From contig NZ_NNBK01000003.1 in assembly GCF_002803075.1 (NCBI RefSeq), forward strand, positions 248,001-312,000: a stretch of 64,000 nt of DNA, written 5' to 3'. Shown here one piece after another: positions 43,478 through 52,177 of this stretch. Position 1 is the first letter of the stretch. Each line of letters starts with the position of its first letter. Source of the stretch: Streptomyces sp. CB01373. GTDB taxonomy: Bacteria > Actinomycetota > Actinomycetes > Streptomycetales > Streptomycetaceae. The notes below the pieces were generated by a model. The model was given only the letters and a program-made list of their open reading frames with translations, did not search any database and was not told the DNA's origin. The position numbers and the translations under genes were made by a program.

Positions 43478-43613
43478 ACTGCCGTGCTTCGGCCTTCGCG
43501 CCAAGGGTCTCTGACCAGGAGTTGAAGAGTGCAATGCCCTAACAGTAAGGAGATAAGGCTATTTGGACCAATCTCGACTAGATCACGTCGTGCCTCCTGG
43601 TCAAGATGAGGAC

Positions 43614-44366
43614 ATGCAGACTCGCGGTGCAAGGCGTGCGATGGTCGCTGCGGCGACCTGTGGTTTCTTTCTGGCGGCGGTGGCCGCGTGCGGCGGAACG
43701 CCGGACCAGGTCCACCATTACGGCGACATACCCAGACCGGGCGGCCCGACAGGGACCGCCCGGCCCAGCCCGCCTGTGGTGCAGTCCCGGGTTCCGGGGA
43801 TCGGGGACCGCATGTGGCAGCGGATACCCGTCGGCGCACGGCAGATAGTGGCGGTCTTCGGCGACGACAAGACCTCCCCCGACTCCACGCTCGTGCTCTA
43901 CGAGAAGCATGGCGCCAAGTGGGAGCCGCAGATGAGTTGGCCGGCCCACAACGGCAAGCGCGGCTGGGCGATCGAGCACCGGGAGAACGACGAGCGCAGC
44001 CCGGTCGGAGTGTTCACCCTCTCCGACGCCGGCGGTGTCCTCGACGACCCGGGCACCCGGCTTCCGTACACGCAGGACGAGGATGCCTTCATCTCCCCCT
44101 TCTACTGGGAGGAAGCGCACTGGCATGACTTCGACTACGTCATCGCCATCGACTACAACCGTCTGCGTGGCACCCGCCCGGACGATCCGACCCGTCCGCT
44201 GGGCCAGAGCAAGGGTGGCGGCATATGGCTGCACCTGGACCACGGTGACGGCACGCTGGGCTGCGTGAGTGTTCCGGAGTCCGCGATGGAGTACCTGCTC
44301 CGCAGGCTCGATCCGAAGGACAAGCCCGTCATCGTCATGGGGGACAAGGCCAATCTGCGGCTGTAG
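43614..44366 (+). CDS. L,D-transpeptidase-like lipoprotein
   Basis: The 250-residue protein starts at ATG 43614. Residues 1-26 are a lipoprotein signal with lipobox AAVAAC (Cys26), so it is anchored outside the membrane. The rest resembles a YkuD-type L,D-transpeptidase domain: IPVGARQIVAVFGDDKTSPD, RSPVGVFTLSDAGG and the active-site block GGGIWLHLDHGDGTLGCVSV with His and Cys. These enzymes make 3-3 cross-links or attach proteins to peptidoglycan. The HGxxGC spacing is retained, so activity is plausible. Confidence 0.85.
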   Translation: MQTRGARRAMVAAATCGFFLAAVAACGGTPDQVHHYGDIPRPGGPTGTARPSPPVVQSRVPGIGDRMWQRIPVGARQIVAVFGDDKTSPDSTLVLYEKHGAKWEPQMSWPAHNGKRGWAIEHRENDERSPVGVFTLSDAGGVLDDPGTRLPYTQDEDAFISPFYWEEAHWHDFDYVIAIDYNRLRGTRPDDPTRPLGQSKGGGIWLHLDHGDGTLGCVSVPESAMEYLLRRLDPKDKPVIVMGDKANLRL

Positions 44367-44549
44367 CCGCCGCATCGGCCGTGCGGTAGGCGAAGGGACG
44401 CGTGTGCTCCAGCCCGCGCCGTGCGCGCAAGCCGCCCCGCACTCTCTCCCGCGTCGACCCATTGTGCTCGCACCGGTGTCAACGCGCCGGGCTCGCCCCG
44501 GCGTTGGCGCAGCGCATGCGGACCGGCGCCGACGTGCCGAAGGTACGGT

Positions 44550-45005
44550 TCAGCAGCCGCGCCCCTGGGCGGGCACCGTGCCCACCAGCGTATCCAGCAG
44601 TCCACCGAGCGTCTCGCGCTGCTCGCCCGTCAGGGGCGCCAGGATCTCCTCCGCCGCGGCCCGGCGGGCGCGGTGCAGCTCTCGCAGGGCCGTGCGCCCG
44701 TCGTCGGTGAGTTCGATGCGGATGACCCGGCGATTGGCCGGATCGGGGGCCCGGCGCACCTTGCCGTTCGCTTCGAGGCCGTCCACCAGTGTGGTCACCG
44801 CTCGGGGCACGACCTCCAGCGACTTGGCGAGATCCGCCATGCGGGGCGGCTCGCCGAAGTGCGCCAGCGTACGCAGCAGCCGCGACTGGGCCGGCGTGAT
44901 GCCGAGGGCGCGCTCTTCGAGGTGCCGCTTCTGGATGCGGTGCAGCCGGCGGGTGAGCCGCAGCAGTTGGTCGGCGAGGAGACCGTCGGCGTCGGGGGAG
45001 GTCAT
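44550..45005 (-). CDS. MarR-family regulator
   Basis: The 151-residue protein starts at ATG 45005. It has the MarR winged helix with long flanking helices: LLADQLLRLTRRLHRIQKRH, LGITPAQSRLLRTLAHFGEP, MADLAKSLEVVPRAVTTLVD and the wing VRRAPDPANRRVIRIELTDD. It is divergent from the ABC exporter at 45123 with only 117 bases between, so it very likely represses that gene and itself, and is released by a small-molecule ligand. Confidence 0.9.
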   Translation of the reverse strand: MTSPDADGLLADQLLRLTRRLHRIQKRHLEERALGITPAQSRLLRTLAHFGEPPRMADLAKSLEVVPRAVTTLVDGLEANGKVRRAPDPANRRVIRIELTDDGRTALRELHRARRAAAEEILAPLTGEQRETLGGLLDTLVGTVPAQGRGC

Positions 45006-45032
45006 GCGGGAACAATATCAGGACCTCGTTCA

Positions 45033-45062
45033 TTGTGAGTATAGGTAACAGTGAGCTAGGCT
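45033..45062. promoter_or_regulatory. Overlapping divergent promoters for MarR and ABC genes
   Basis: On the + strand ttgtga (45033-45038) and taggct (45057-45062) are spaced by 18 bases, a reasonable -35/-10 pair for the exporter. On the - strand the same block reads tatact (45038-45043), a perfect-looking -10 for marR. Two direct repeats, gtgagtatagg (45035-45045) and gtgagctagg (45051-45060), lie over both and are a candidate MarR site. This is read by eye only. Confidence 0.5.
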
Positions 45063-45122
45063 CGGATGTCCACCGCCAGGTCGCACCAGCGGTCCGGCAC
45101 CCACTCACACCCGTAGGAGCCC

Positions 45123-46943
45123 ATGCATCCCGACCATCAACCCCTCTGGACCCCACCGGCCGACGCCAGGGAGCAGCCGCGGCAGGTCCGCAGGATCCTG
45201 CGCCTCTTCCGCCCCTACCGGGGCCGTCTGGCGATCGTGGGCCTGCTGGTGGGAGCCGCCTCGCTGGTCTCCGTCGCCACGCCCTTCCTGCTGAAGGAGA
45301 TCCTCGACGTCGCGATCCCGCAGGGCCGCACCGGCCTGCTGAGCCTGCTAGCGCTCGGCATGATCCTCAGCGCCGTCCTCACGAGCGTCTTCGGCGTGCT
45401 GCAGACGCTGATCTCCACGACCGTCGGCCAGCGCGTCATGCACGATCTGCGCACCGCCGTCTACGGGCGGCTCCAGCGCATGTCCCTGGCCTTCTTCACC
45501 CGGACCCGCACCGGCGAGGTGCAGTCCCGCATCGCCAACGACATCGGCGGCATGCAGGCCACCGTCACGTCCACTGCCACCTCGCTGGTCTCCAATGTCA
45601 CCAGCGTCGTCGCCACGATCGTCGCGATGGTCGCCCTCGACTGGCGGCTCACGGTCGTCTCACTGCTGCTGCTCCCGGTGTTCGTGTGGATCAGCCGCCG
45701 CGTCGGCAACGAGCGCAAGAAGATCACCACTCAGCGGCAGAAGCAGATGGCCGCGATCGCCGCCACGGTCACCGAATCCCTCTCCGTCAGCGGCATCCTG
45801 CTCGGTCGCACGATGGGCCGCTCGGCCTCGCTGACCGAGTCCTTCGCCGCGGAGTCGGAAGGCCTGGTCGACCTCGAGGTGAGGTCGAACATGGCCGGGC
45901 GCTGGCGCATGGCCGTCATCACGATCGTCATGGCCGCCCTGCCCGCCGTCATCTACTGGACCGCGGGTGTCGCCCTCCAGTTCGGCGGACCGCAGGTGTC
46001 CATCGGTACGATCGTCGCCTTCGTCTCGCTCCAGCAGGGCCTGTTCCGGCCGACCGTCAGCCTGCTGTCCACCGGCGTGCAGATCCAGACCTCCCTCGCG
46101 CTGTTCCAGCGCATCTTCGAGTACCTGGACCTGCCGATCGACATCACCGAGCGCGAGCGGCCGGTCCACCTCGACCAGGTGAAGGGCGAGGTGCGCTTCG
46201 AGGACGTCGACTTCCGCTACGACGACAAGAGCGGCCCGATCCTGGAGGGCATCGACGTCACCGTGCCCGCGGGCAGCAGCCTCGCGATCGTCGGCCCGAC
46301 CGGCGCCGGCAAGTCCACGCTCGGCTACCTGGTGCCCCGGCTGTACGACGTCACGGGCGGACGCGTCACCATCGACGGCGTCGACGTGCGCGACCTCGAC
46401 TTCGACACCCTCGCCCGCGCGGTCGGAGTCGTCTCCCAGGAGACGTACCTCTTCCACGCCTCGGTCGCCGAGAACCTGCGCTTCGCCAAGCCGGGCGCCA
46501 CCGACGAGGAACTGCGTGCGGCGGCGCGGGCGGCGCAGATCCATGACCACATCGCGGCCCTGCCCGACGGCTACGGCACGGTCGTCGGCGAGCGCGGCCA
46601 CCGCTTCTCCGGCGGTGAGAAGCAACGCCTGGCCATCGCCCGGACCATCCTGCGCGACCCGCCGGTCCTCATCCTCGACGAGGCCACCAGCGCCCTGGAC
46701 ACCCGTACGGAGGCCGCCGTGCAAGAGGCCATCGACGCCCTGTCCGCCAACCGGACGACCCTGACCATCGCGCACCGTCTGTCCACCGTCCGCGGCGCCG
46801 ACCAGATCGTGGTCCTCGACTCCGGGCGGCCCGCCGAACGCGGCACGCACCAGGAGCTGCTGGAGCTCGACGGACGCTACGCCGCCCTGGTCCGCCGGGA
46901 CGCACAACTGGAGCCGGCAACGCAACTGGAGCCGACAAGCTGA
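45123..46943 (+). CDS. Multidrug-type ABC exporter, full nucleotide site
   Basis: The 606-residue half-transporter starts at ATG 45123. Six helices span about 35-320 (RLAIVGLLVGAASLVSVATP, NVTSVVATIVAMVALDWRLT). All ATPase motifs are intact: Walker A VGPTGAGKSTLGYL, signature FSGGEKQRLAIARTI, Walker B VLILDEATSALDT and H-loop TIAHRLSTV. It probably acts as a homodimer exporting drugs or lipids. It is divergent from, and probably repressed by, the MarR protein at 44550. Confidence 0.9.
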   Translation: MHPDHQPLWTPPADAREQPRQVRRILRLFRPYRGRLAIVGLLVGAASLVSVATPFLLKEILDVAIPQGRTGLLSLLALGMILSAVLTSVFGVLQTLISTTVGQRVMHDLRTAVYGRLQRMSLAFFTRTRTGEVQSRIANDIGGMQATVTSTATSLVSNVTSVVATIVAMVALDWRLTVVSLLLLPVFVWISRRVGNERKKITTQRQKQMAAIAATVTESLSVSGILLGRTMGRSASLTESFAAESEGLVDLEVRSNMAGRWRMAVITIVMAALPAVIYWTAGVALQFGGPQVSIGTIVAFVSLQQGLFRPTVSLLSTGVQIQTSLALFQRIFEYLDLPIDITERERPVHLDQVKGEVRFEDVDFRYDDKSGPILEGIDVTVPAGSSLAIVGPTGAGKSTLGYLVPRLYDVTGGRVTIDGVDVRDLDFDTLARAVGVVSQETYLFHASVAENLRFAKPGATDEELRAAARAAQIHDHIAALPDGYGTVVGERGHRFSGGEKQRLAIARTILRDPPVLILDEATSALDTRTEAAVQEAIDALSANRTTLTIAHRLSTVRGADQIVVLDSGRPAERGTHQELLELDGRYAALVRRDAQLEPATQLEPTS

Positions 46944-46986
46944 CGATATGCCGGGTTTGCGGTCCTTTGGGGGTTACCGTGCCCGC

Positions 46987-47832
46987 ATGCAGAGGAACAC
47001 TCCGTCACGGAGAACGACCCGACTGACACGCCGGGGACGTCTGGTCCTGGTCCTGACCGGGTCCGCACTGGCCGGCACCGCCGTGGCGGTGCCGCTGCTG
47101 ACGCTCCACCACGACGACACCCCGGCACGCCCCCGCACGCTGGTGATCCCCGAGGGCTGGCGGTCCGGCCAGGTCTACGCAGCCATCGACAAGGCCCTCG
47201 CCCTGGCCCCCGGCACCACGAAGCAGTCGATCCCCGGCGCCCACCTGGACCTGCCGAGCTCCGCCGAGGGCAACCCGGAGGGCTACCTCTTCCCGGCGAC
47301 GTATCCCCTGGACGAGAAGAGCACCCCGCAGTCCCTGCTGTCCTACATGGTCGACACCGCGAACAAGAGGTTCAACACGGCTCCGGTCGCCGCCGGGCCT
47401 CAGCGCAACTCCATGAACCTGTACCAAGCGATCACCATCGCGAGCATCGTCCAGGCCGAGGCCGCCTCGAAGGCCGACATGAACAAGGTGGCCCGCGTCG
47501 TCTTCAACCGGCTGGAGCGCGGTATGCCGCTGCAGATGGACTCCACCCTCAACTACGCCCTCAACCGCAGCACGGTCCGGATGACCACGGAGGACACCCG
47601 GCTGGACAGCCCCTACAACTCCTACCAGCGCATGGGGCTGCCGCCGACGCCCATCGACAATCCGGGCGAGGAGGCCATGCGCGCCGTGGCCAACCCCGCC
47701 CAGGGCGACTGGCTGTACTTCGTCACCGTCAAGCCGGGCGACACGCGCTTCACCGCCGACTACTCCGAGCACCAGCGCAATGTGGCGGAGTTCAACGCCC
47801 GCCTGAGGGGCGCTCCGCAGTCCGCGAAGTGA
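46987..47832 (+). CDS. mltG: MltG-like endolytic transglycosylase
   Basis: The 281-residue protein starts at ATG 46987, with an alternative codon 13 residues upstream. A basic stretch and one membrane anchor (LVLVLTGSALAGTAVAVPLL) precede the periplasmic-side YceG/MltG domain. Matches include SSAEGNPEGYLFPATYPLDE, the catalytic-glutamate block TIASIVQAEAASKADM, VARVVFNRLERGMPLQMDST and PIDNPGEEAMRAVANPAQGD. It cleaves nascent glycan strands to set chain length. It is shorter than most actinobacterial MltG (350 or more) and lies outside the usual aroE/ruvX neighbourhood, so it may be a second copy. Confidence 0.85.
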   Translation: MQRNTPSRRTTRLTRRGRLVLVLTGSALAGTAVAVPLLTLHHDDTPARPRTLVIPEGWRSGQVYAAIDKALALAPGTTKQSIPGAHLDLPSSAEGNPEGYLFPATYPLDEKSTPQSLLSYMVDTANKRFNTAPVAAGPQRNSMNLYQAITIASIVQAEAASKADMNKVARVVFNRLERGMPLQMDSTLNYALNRSTVRMTTEDTRLDSPYNSYQRMGLPPTPIDNPGEEAMRAVANPAQGDWLYFVTVKPGDTRFTADYSEHQRNVAEFNARLRGAPQSAK

Positions 47833-47883
47833 GCCGTGCCCGGCCGCGGCGGACGCCGCTCACGCCGCGGGGGCTCGCACGGG

Positions 47884-48963
47884 TCACGCCGCGGCGGCCG
47901 GCTCCTCCTCCAGCAGGCGCCTGATGTCCCGGACAGCGGCGCGGCCGGCCCGGTTGGCGCCGATCGTGCTGGCCGAAGGGCCGTAGCCGACCAGATGGAT
48001 CCGGGGATCGGCGACCGCCCGGGTGCCGTCCACCCGGATGCCGCCACCCGGTTCGCGCAGCCCGAGCGGTGTCAGATGGCGCAGCGAGGCCCGGAACCCG
48101 GTCGCCCAGAGGATGACGTCGGCTGTCACCTGCTGCCCGTCCGCCCACCACACCCCGTCGGGGGTGATCCGGTCGAACATCGGCCGCCGGTCCAGGACGC
48201 CGTCCTTCAGCCCCTGCCGGACGGCGTCGTTCAGCGGAAGTCCCGTCACCGAGACGACACTCCTGGGCGGCAGCCCCTGCCGCACCCGCTCCTCGACCAG
48301 GGCCACCGCCGCACGCCCCGCGTCCTCGTCGAACGGGCCGTCGCGGAAGACCGGCGGCCGTCGGGTCACCCAGGTCGTGGCGGCCGCGTACGGGGCGATC
48401 TCCAGCAGGTGCTGGGTGCCGGACGCGCCGCCGCCCACCACGACCACGCGCTGTCCGGTGAACTCCTCGGGGCCGGCGTACTGCGCGGTGTGCAACTGCC
48501 GCCCGCGGAAGGTCTCCTGACCCGGGTACCGCGGCCAGAACGGTTGGTCCCAGGTTCCGGTCGCGTTGATGAGCGCCCGCGTCGCCCAGGTGCCGTCGGA
48601 GGTCTCGACGAGCAGCCGCCCGCCGGGTCCCTCCCTGACCGCGGTGACCTCCACGGGCCGCCGAACGCGCAGGTCGAAGGCGCGTTCGTAGTCGGCGAAG
48701 TACGCGGCGACGACCTCCGACGACGGTCGCGCGGGATCGGCGCCGGTCAGCTCCATCCCCGGCAGCGCGTGCATACCGTGCACCTTGCCGTACGTCAGCG
48801 ACGGCCACCGGAACTGCCAGGCACCGCCCGGACCCGCGGGGCGGTCGAGGACGACGAAGTCGCGGTCCGGCTCGAAGCCGGTGCGCCGCAGGTGATAGGC
48901 GCTGGACAGACCCGCCTGACCGGCGCCCACGACGACCACGTCGACCTCACGAAGGGTGTTCAC
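47884..48963 (-). CDS. Flavin-dependent NAD(P)H monooxygenase
   Basis: The 359-residue protein has an N-terminal FAD site (VDVVVVGAGQAGLSSAYHL), a flavin-monooxygenase-type block (GPGGAWQFRWPSLTYGKVHG) and a second Rossmann site for NADPH (RVVVVGGGASGTQHLLEIAP), then a C-terminal DVILWATGFRASLRHLTPLG motif. This is the order in FMO/BVMO-like enzymes and related CzcO-type proteins. The substrate is unknown. It starts at ATG 48963, divergent from the YjbQ gene. Confidence 0.85.
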   Translation of the reverse strand: MNTLREVDVVVVGAGQAGLSSAYHLRRTGFEPDRDFVVLDRPAGPGGAWQFRWPSLTYGKVHGMHALPGMELTGADPARPSSEVVAAYFADYERAFDLRVRRPVEVTAVREGPGGRLLVETSDGTWATRALINATGTWDQPFWPRYPGQETFRGRQLHTAQYAGPEEFTGQRVVVVGGGASGTQHLLEIAPYAAATTWVTRRPPVFRDGPFDEDAGRAAVALVEERVRQGLPPRSVVSVTGLPLNDAVRQGLKDGVLDRRPMFDRITPDGVWWADGQQVTADVILWATGFRASLRHLTPLGLREPGGGIRVDGTRAVADPRIHLVGYGPSASTIGANRAGRAAVRDIRRLLEEEPAAAA

Positions 48964-49023
48964 GTTCCTCCCAACCGCGCCGGATGCGCCGCTCTTCCCC
49001 GGGGATCGAGGAGGATGGAGGAC

Positions 49024-49446
49024 ATGTCACCTGCCTTCACCACCCGAGTGCTGAACGTGGCCTCCGGTTCCCGGGAGACGGTCGTCGACCTCACCCGTGA
49101 CTGCGAGGCCTTCCTCCAGGAGACCGCGGCCGGCCGGGACGGCCTGCTGAACCTGTTCGTGCCGCACGCCACCGCCGGCATCGCGATCATCGAGACCGGC
49201 TCGGGCAGCGACGACGACCTCCTCACCGCCCTGCACACCCTGCTGCCCGCCGACGACCGCTGGCAGCACCGCCACGGCAGCCCCGGCCACGGCCGCGACC
49301 ACGTCCTGCCCGCCATCGTGCCGCCCCACGCGACCGTCCCGGTCCTCGGCGGCCGCCTGGAACTGGGCACATGGCAGTCGGTGTGCCTGGTGGACACGAA
49401 CAGGGACAATCCCAACCGTCAGGTGCGGCTGAGCTTCCTGGGGTGA
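49024..49446 (+). CDS. yjbQ: YjbQ/UPF0047 family protein
   Basis: The 140-residue protein starts at ATG 49024 behind a gaggaggatggagg tract. The UPF0047 pattern is clear: FVPHATAGIAIIETGSGSDD with the first metal histidine, HRHGSPGHGRDHVLPAIVPP with further histidines, and LELGTWQSVCLVDTNRDNPN at the end. Members have been linked to secondary thiamine-phosphate synthase activity, but the natural role is not settled. Its stop overlaps a GTG start of a doubtful small reading frame. Confidence 0.9.
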   Translation: MSPAFTTRVLNVASGSRETVVDLTRDCEAFLQETAAGRDGLLNLFVPHATAGIAIIETGSGSDDDLLTALHTLLPADDRWQHRHGSPGHGRDHVLPAIVPPHATVPVLGGRLELGTWQSVCLVDTNRDNPNRQVRLSFLG

Positions 49447-49664
49447 CCAAGATCATTCTGGGGGTGGCCGTGACTGCCGCCGCGTCTGTCGGGGCCATCG
49501 GCTGGGAGGTGTCGGGCGCCACCGACCCGATGACCCGGCCGAAACTGGGCCCTTGGCTTCGCGTAGGGGTCCGTACGACGGGTTGGTGGCTGCAGCCGTG
49601 GATCGGCTCGGCCGCAACGTCGTGGACTGCCTCAACACCGGCTACTCGTCACCTACGGCCATGA
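49443..49664 (+). CDS. Doubtful small reading frame after yjbQ
   Basis: A GTG at 49443 overlaps the yjbQ stop, and the first 30 residues (MTKIILGVAVTAAASVGAIG) look like a signal/anchor helix. The rest runs through decayed recombinase sequence and is not a natural protein. It is either a very small secreted or membrane peptide gene that has lost its true end, or chance. Confidence 0.3.
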   Translation: MTKIILGVAVTAAASVGAIGWEVSGATDPMTRPKLGPWLRVGVRTTGWWLQPWIGSAATSWTASTPATRHLRP

Positions 49665-49745
49665 CGGTCCGTGGGATCTGGATGACCAGGTCGACGAGAA
49701 CCGCTTCACCATGGAGGCCTGGGGCGCGTAGACGGAACTGCGGGC
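49553..49745 (+). pseudogene. Serine recombinase remnant
   Basis: Two short pieces in different frames are VAAAVDRLGRNVVDCLNTGY and VTYGHDGPWDLDDQVDENRF followed by TMEAWGA. They belong to the catalytic domain of resolvase/invertase-type serine recombinases (the ..DRLGRN.. block and the following helix). At least one deletion or frameshift separates them, and the catalytic serine end is gone. It marks a former mobile element. Confidence 0.6.
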
Positions 49746-49748
49746 CTC

Positions 49749-50108
49749 ATGCCGACACCGGAACAAACCCCTGGATCAGATCGAACCCGTACACCACTTC
49801 CCTGGACGCAACCGGGAACGGCCGACGGCTCGTGGTCCGTATGGTATGCGCTGCTTGTCGGGGCCTTCGTGGCCATGGGTGGCCGACGGAAGTGGCTCGC
49901 CGTCGCGGGCGCGGTGCTGTGGGTCGTGGACGCACTGCGGTGGCATGGCGTCCAGGCCTCTGCGTACGGGCTGGCTCCCGCGACGGTGCTCGCCGGTGCA
50001 CTCCGTCCCGGCGCGGGCGCGTGGCGGCGGGGACCGGCGGCGGGACGGTGTGTGAGGGCAGGCCCGTCGGCCGCATCGGGAGCGAGGGGGATCATCGGCG
50101 GCGTCTGA
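49749..50108 (+). CDS. Possible small membrane protein or fragment
   Basis: A 119-codon reading from ATG 49749. Residues 29-65 form a hydrophobic hairpin (WYALLVGAFVAMGG, WLAVAGAVLWVVDALRW) with good codon bias. The remainder is Ala/Gly/Arg-rich and overlaps the 3' end of the GtrA gene on the other strand. It could be the relic of a membrane protein. The family is unknown. Confidence 0.3.
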   Translation: MPTPEQTPGSDRTRTPLPWTQPGTADGSWSVWYALLVGAFVAMGGRRKWLAVAGAVLWVVDALRWHGVQASAYGLAPATVLAGALRPGAGAWRRGPAAGRCVRAGPSAASGARGIIGGV

Positions 50109-50532
50109 AGACGACCATCCGAAGGACGGTGAAGCGCACCACGGTCACCAGGGCGAAGCCCGGTGCGAGCACCAGGGTCTCCGCCGCTGGTGAGGCGGCG
50201 GGCCGGTAGTGGCGGAAGAGCAGGACGGCGCCCGAGGTGACCAGGTACGCCAGGACGAACAGGCCACCCGCGGCCAGATGCGCCTGGGGGGCCGGGACCG
50301 CGGACCCGCGAAAGGTCAGCCGGCGATTGGCCTCCGTGTTGAGGACGGTGACGACAAGAAGGGAGGCGAAGTTGGCCAGGACGGGCGGCGACCAGTGGCG
50401 CAGAACCCAGTACAGCAAGGCCTGGGCCACCGTGGAGGCGACACCGATCACGACGAACCAGAACACTTCCCTGGTCAGCACGGTGCGGCCGGGCCGGTCG
50501 GAGGCGTTGCGGCGTGCCTTGAGGCGTCGCAC
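50092..50532 (-). CDS. GtrA-family membrane protein
   Basis: The 146-residue protein starts at ATG 50532. Four transmembrane helices match the GtrA pattern (FWFVVIGVASTVAQALLYWV, ASLLVVTVLNTEANRRLTFR, LFVLAYLVTSGAVLLFRHYR, VLAPGFALVTVVRFTVLRMV). GtrA proteins act with glycosyltransferases in polyprenyl-linked sugar flipping. Here no glycosyltransferase is adjacent, but a glycan-type cluster lies about 5 kb to the right. Confidence 0.85.
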   Translation of the reverse strand: MRRLKARRNASDRPGRTVLTREVFWFVVIGVASTVAQALLYWVLRHWSPPVLANFASLLVVTVLNTEANRRLTFRGSAVPAPQAHLAAGGLFVLAYLVTSGAVLLFRHYRPAASPAAETLVLAPGFALVTVVRFTVLRMVVFRRRR

Positions 50533-50741
50533 CCCACCATCATGAGGCCACCGTGCGAACGTCGAGCCGCGCGGAGCGCCGGTTCAACCGTTCGGCTGGC
50601 GGCGGACACCCGCATGCACGCCAGACGGGGAAAGCCGACCCGATCTGTGCCAGTTTGTAGCTGCCGACTTAACGGGCACCGATGGCGCGGTGGGGTTCGA
50701 TCCACCCCTTTGAGGGTCGGCCTGGACAGAGGAGGCAGCCG

Positions 50742-52175
50742 ATGGGCAGTGGCGAACGGCCGCCGGCCCCGGGCTCCGGCGGGCCGCAGCGCCCGAGATC
50801 GGACGAGGGTCATACGCAGGGGTGCCTCAAGCGCGTTCGCGCTGCCGCGGCGGCGCGGGCCGCCAAGGGGACCGCTCGTACCCGGGCCCTCGTGCGGCGG
50901 GTCGAGCAGACTCCTCCGCCCCCGGGACCGTTCCGTCCCGGCTTCTGGCGCAGTCCCCTCCGCGGGCCCTGGCTGACGTCCGTGTTCGGACTGGTGCTGC
51001 TGATCGGCATCCCGCTGCTCTTCGTCACCGGGATGCTCTCCTACGCCTCCTACAACCCGGGACTTGGCCGTATCAATGACCAGACCCCGGGCAAGGGTCT
51101 GCTGGGCTTCTACCTCTTCGCCTGGCCCACCCATCCGTACTGGCTGTACCGGCTGACCCAGGGCGTGCACGTGACGCTCGGCGTGGTCCTCGTGCCCGTA
51201 CTGCTGGCCAAGTTGTGGTCAGTGATCCCGAAGCTGTTCGAGTGGCTGCCGGTCCGCTCCGTCGCCCACGGACTGGAGCGGTTGTCCCTGCTCATGCTGG
51301 TCGGCGGGGTGATCTTCGAATTCGTCACCGGCATCATCAACATCCAGCTCTTCTACGTTTTCCCCGGCTCCTTCTACACCCTGCACTTCTACGGCGCCTG
51401 GGTGTTCATCGCCGCCTTCGTCGTCCACGTGTGCCTCAGACTCGGCCGGATGACCCGCGCCCTGCGCTCCCGCAGCCTGGCAGCCGAACTGCGCACCGAC
51501 CTCGCCAACACACGGCCCGAGCCCCCCGACCCCGACGGCCTGGTTGCGACCGCTCCCGCGCCGCCGACGATGACCCGGCGCGGCGCGCTCGCCATGGTGG
51601 GGGGCGGATCGCTGCTCCTCCTCGTGGTCACCGCAGGACAGAGCATCGGCGGCTGGCTGCGGAGCACCGCCCTTCTCGCGCCGCACAACCGTACTCCGGG
51701 CAGCGGCCCGAACGGCTTCCAGATCAACAAGACGGCAGCTTCCGTCGGCGTCACTCCCGCGCACGTCGGCCCCGGCTGGCGGCTGGAGATCCACGGCCCC
51801 GGTCCGACGATCGTCCTCACCCGCGCACAGCTTCTCGCGATGCCCCAGCATGCCGCCGCACTGCCGATCGCCTGCGTGGAAGGGTGGTCCACCCCCAACC
51901 AGCAGTGGAGCGGCCTTCGGCTGACCGACCTCGCCGCCCTGGCGGGCCTCCCCGCCGCCGCAAGCGTCCTGGTGGAATCCGTCCAACCGCCCGGCCCCTA
52001 CACCTCGGTGGTCCTGCGGGGCAACCAGATCCACGACCCTCGATCGCTGCTCGCCCTGCGCGTCAACGGCGCGGACCTCTCGCTCGACCACGGCTACCCG
52101 GCCCGCGTCATCGTCCCGGCCAACCCCGGCGTGAACAACACCAAGTGGGTGCACCGGCTCACCTTCAGGACGTGA
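50742..52175 (+). CDS. Cytochrome b561-like / molybdopterin oxidoreductase fusion
   Basis: The 477-residue protein starts at ATG 50742 behind agaggagg. Residues 60-260 form a cytochrome b561-like membrane domain with helices bearing candidate heme histidines (WPTHPYWLYRLTQGVHVTLG, YTLHFYGAWVFIAAFVVHVC). Residues about 320-477 are a sulfite-oxidase-type molybdopterin domain, with the cysteine in AALPIACVEGWSTPNQQWSG and VVLRGNQIHDPRS near the end. It would pass electrons between a substrate outside and the membrane. It is coupled to the small membrane gene that follows. Confidence 0.85.
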   Translation: MGSGERPPAPGSGGPQRPRSDEGHTQGCLKRVRAAAAARAAKGTARTRALVRRVEQTPPPPGPFRPGFWRSPLRGPWLTSVFGLVLLIGIPLLFVTGMLSYASYNPGLGRINDQTPGKGLLGFYLFAWPTHPYWLYRLTQGVHVTLGVVLVPVLLAKLWSVIPKLFEWLPVRSVAHGLERLSLLMLVGGVIFEFVTGIINIQLFYVFPGSFYTLHFYGAWVFIAAFVVHVCLRLGRMTRALRSRSLAAELRTDLANTRPEPPDPDGLVATAPAPPTMTRRGALAMVGGGSLLLLVVTAGQSIGGWLRSTALLAPHNRTPGSGPNGFQINKTAASVGVTPAHVGPGWRLEIHGPGPTIVLTRAQLLAMPQHAAALPIACVEGWSTPNQQWSGLRLTDLAALAGLPAAASVLVESVQPPGPYTSVVLRGNQIHDPRSLLALRVNGADLSLDHGYPARVIVPANPGVNNTKWVHRLTFRT

Positions 52176-52177
52176 CC

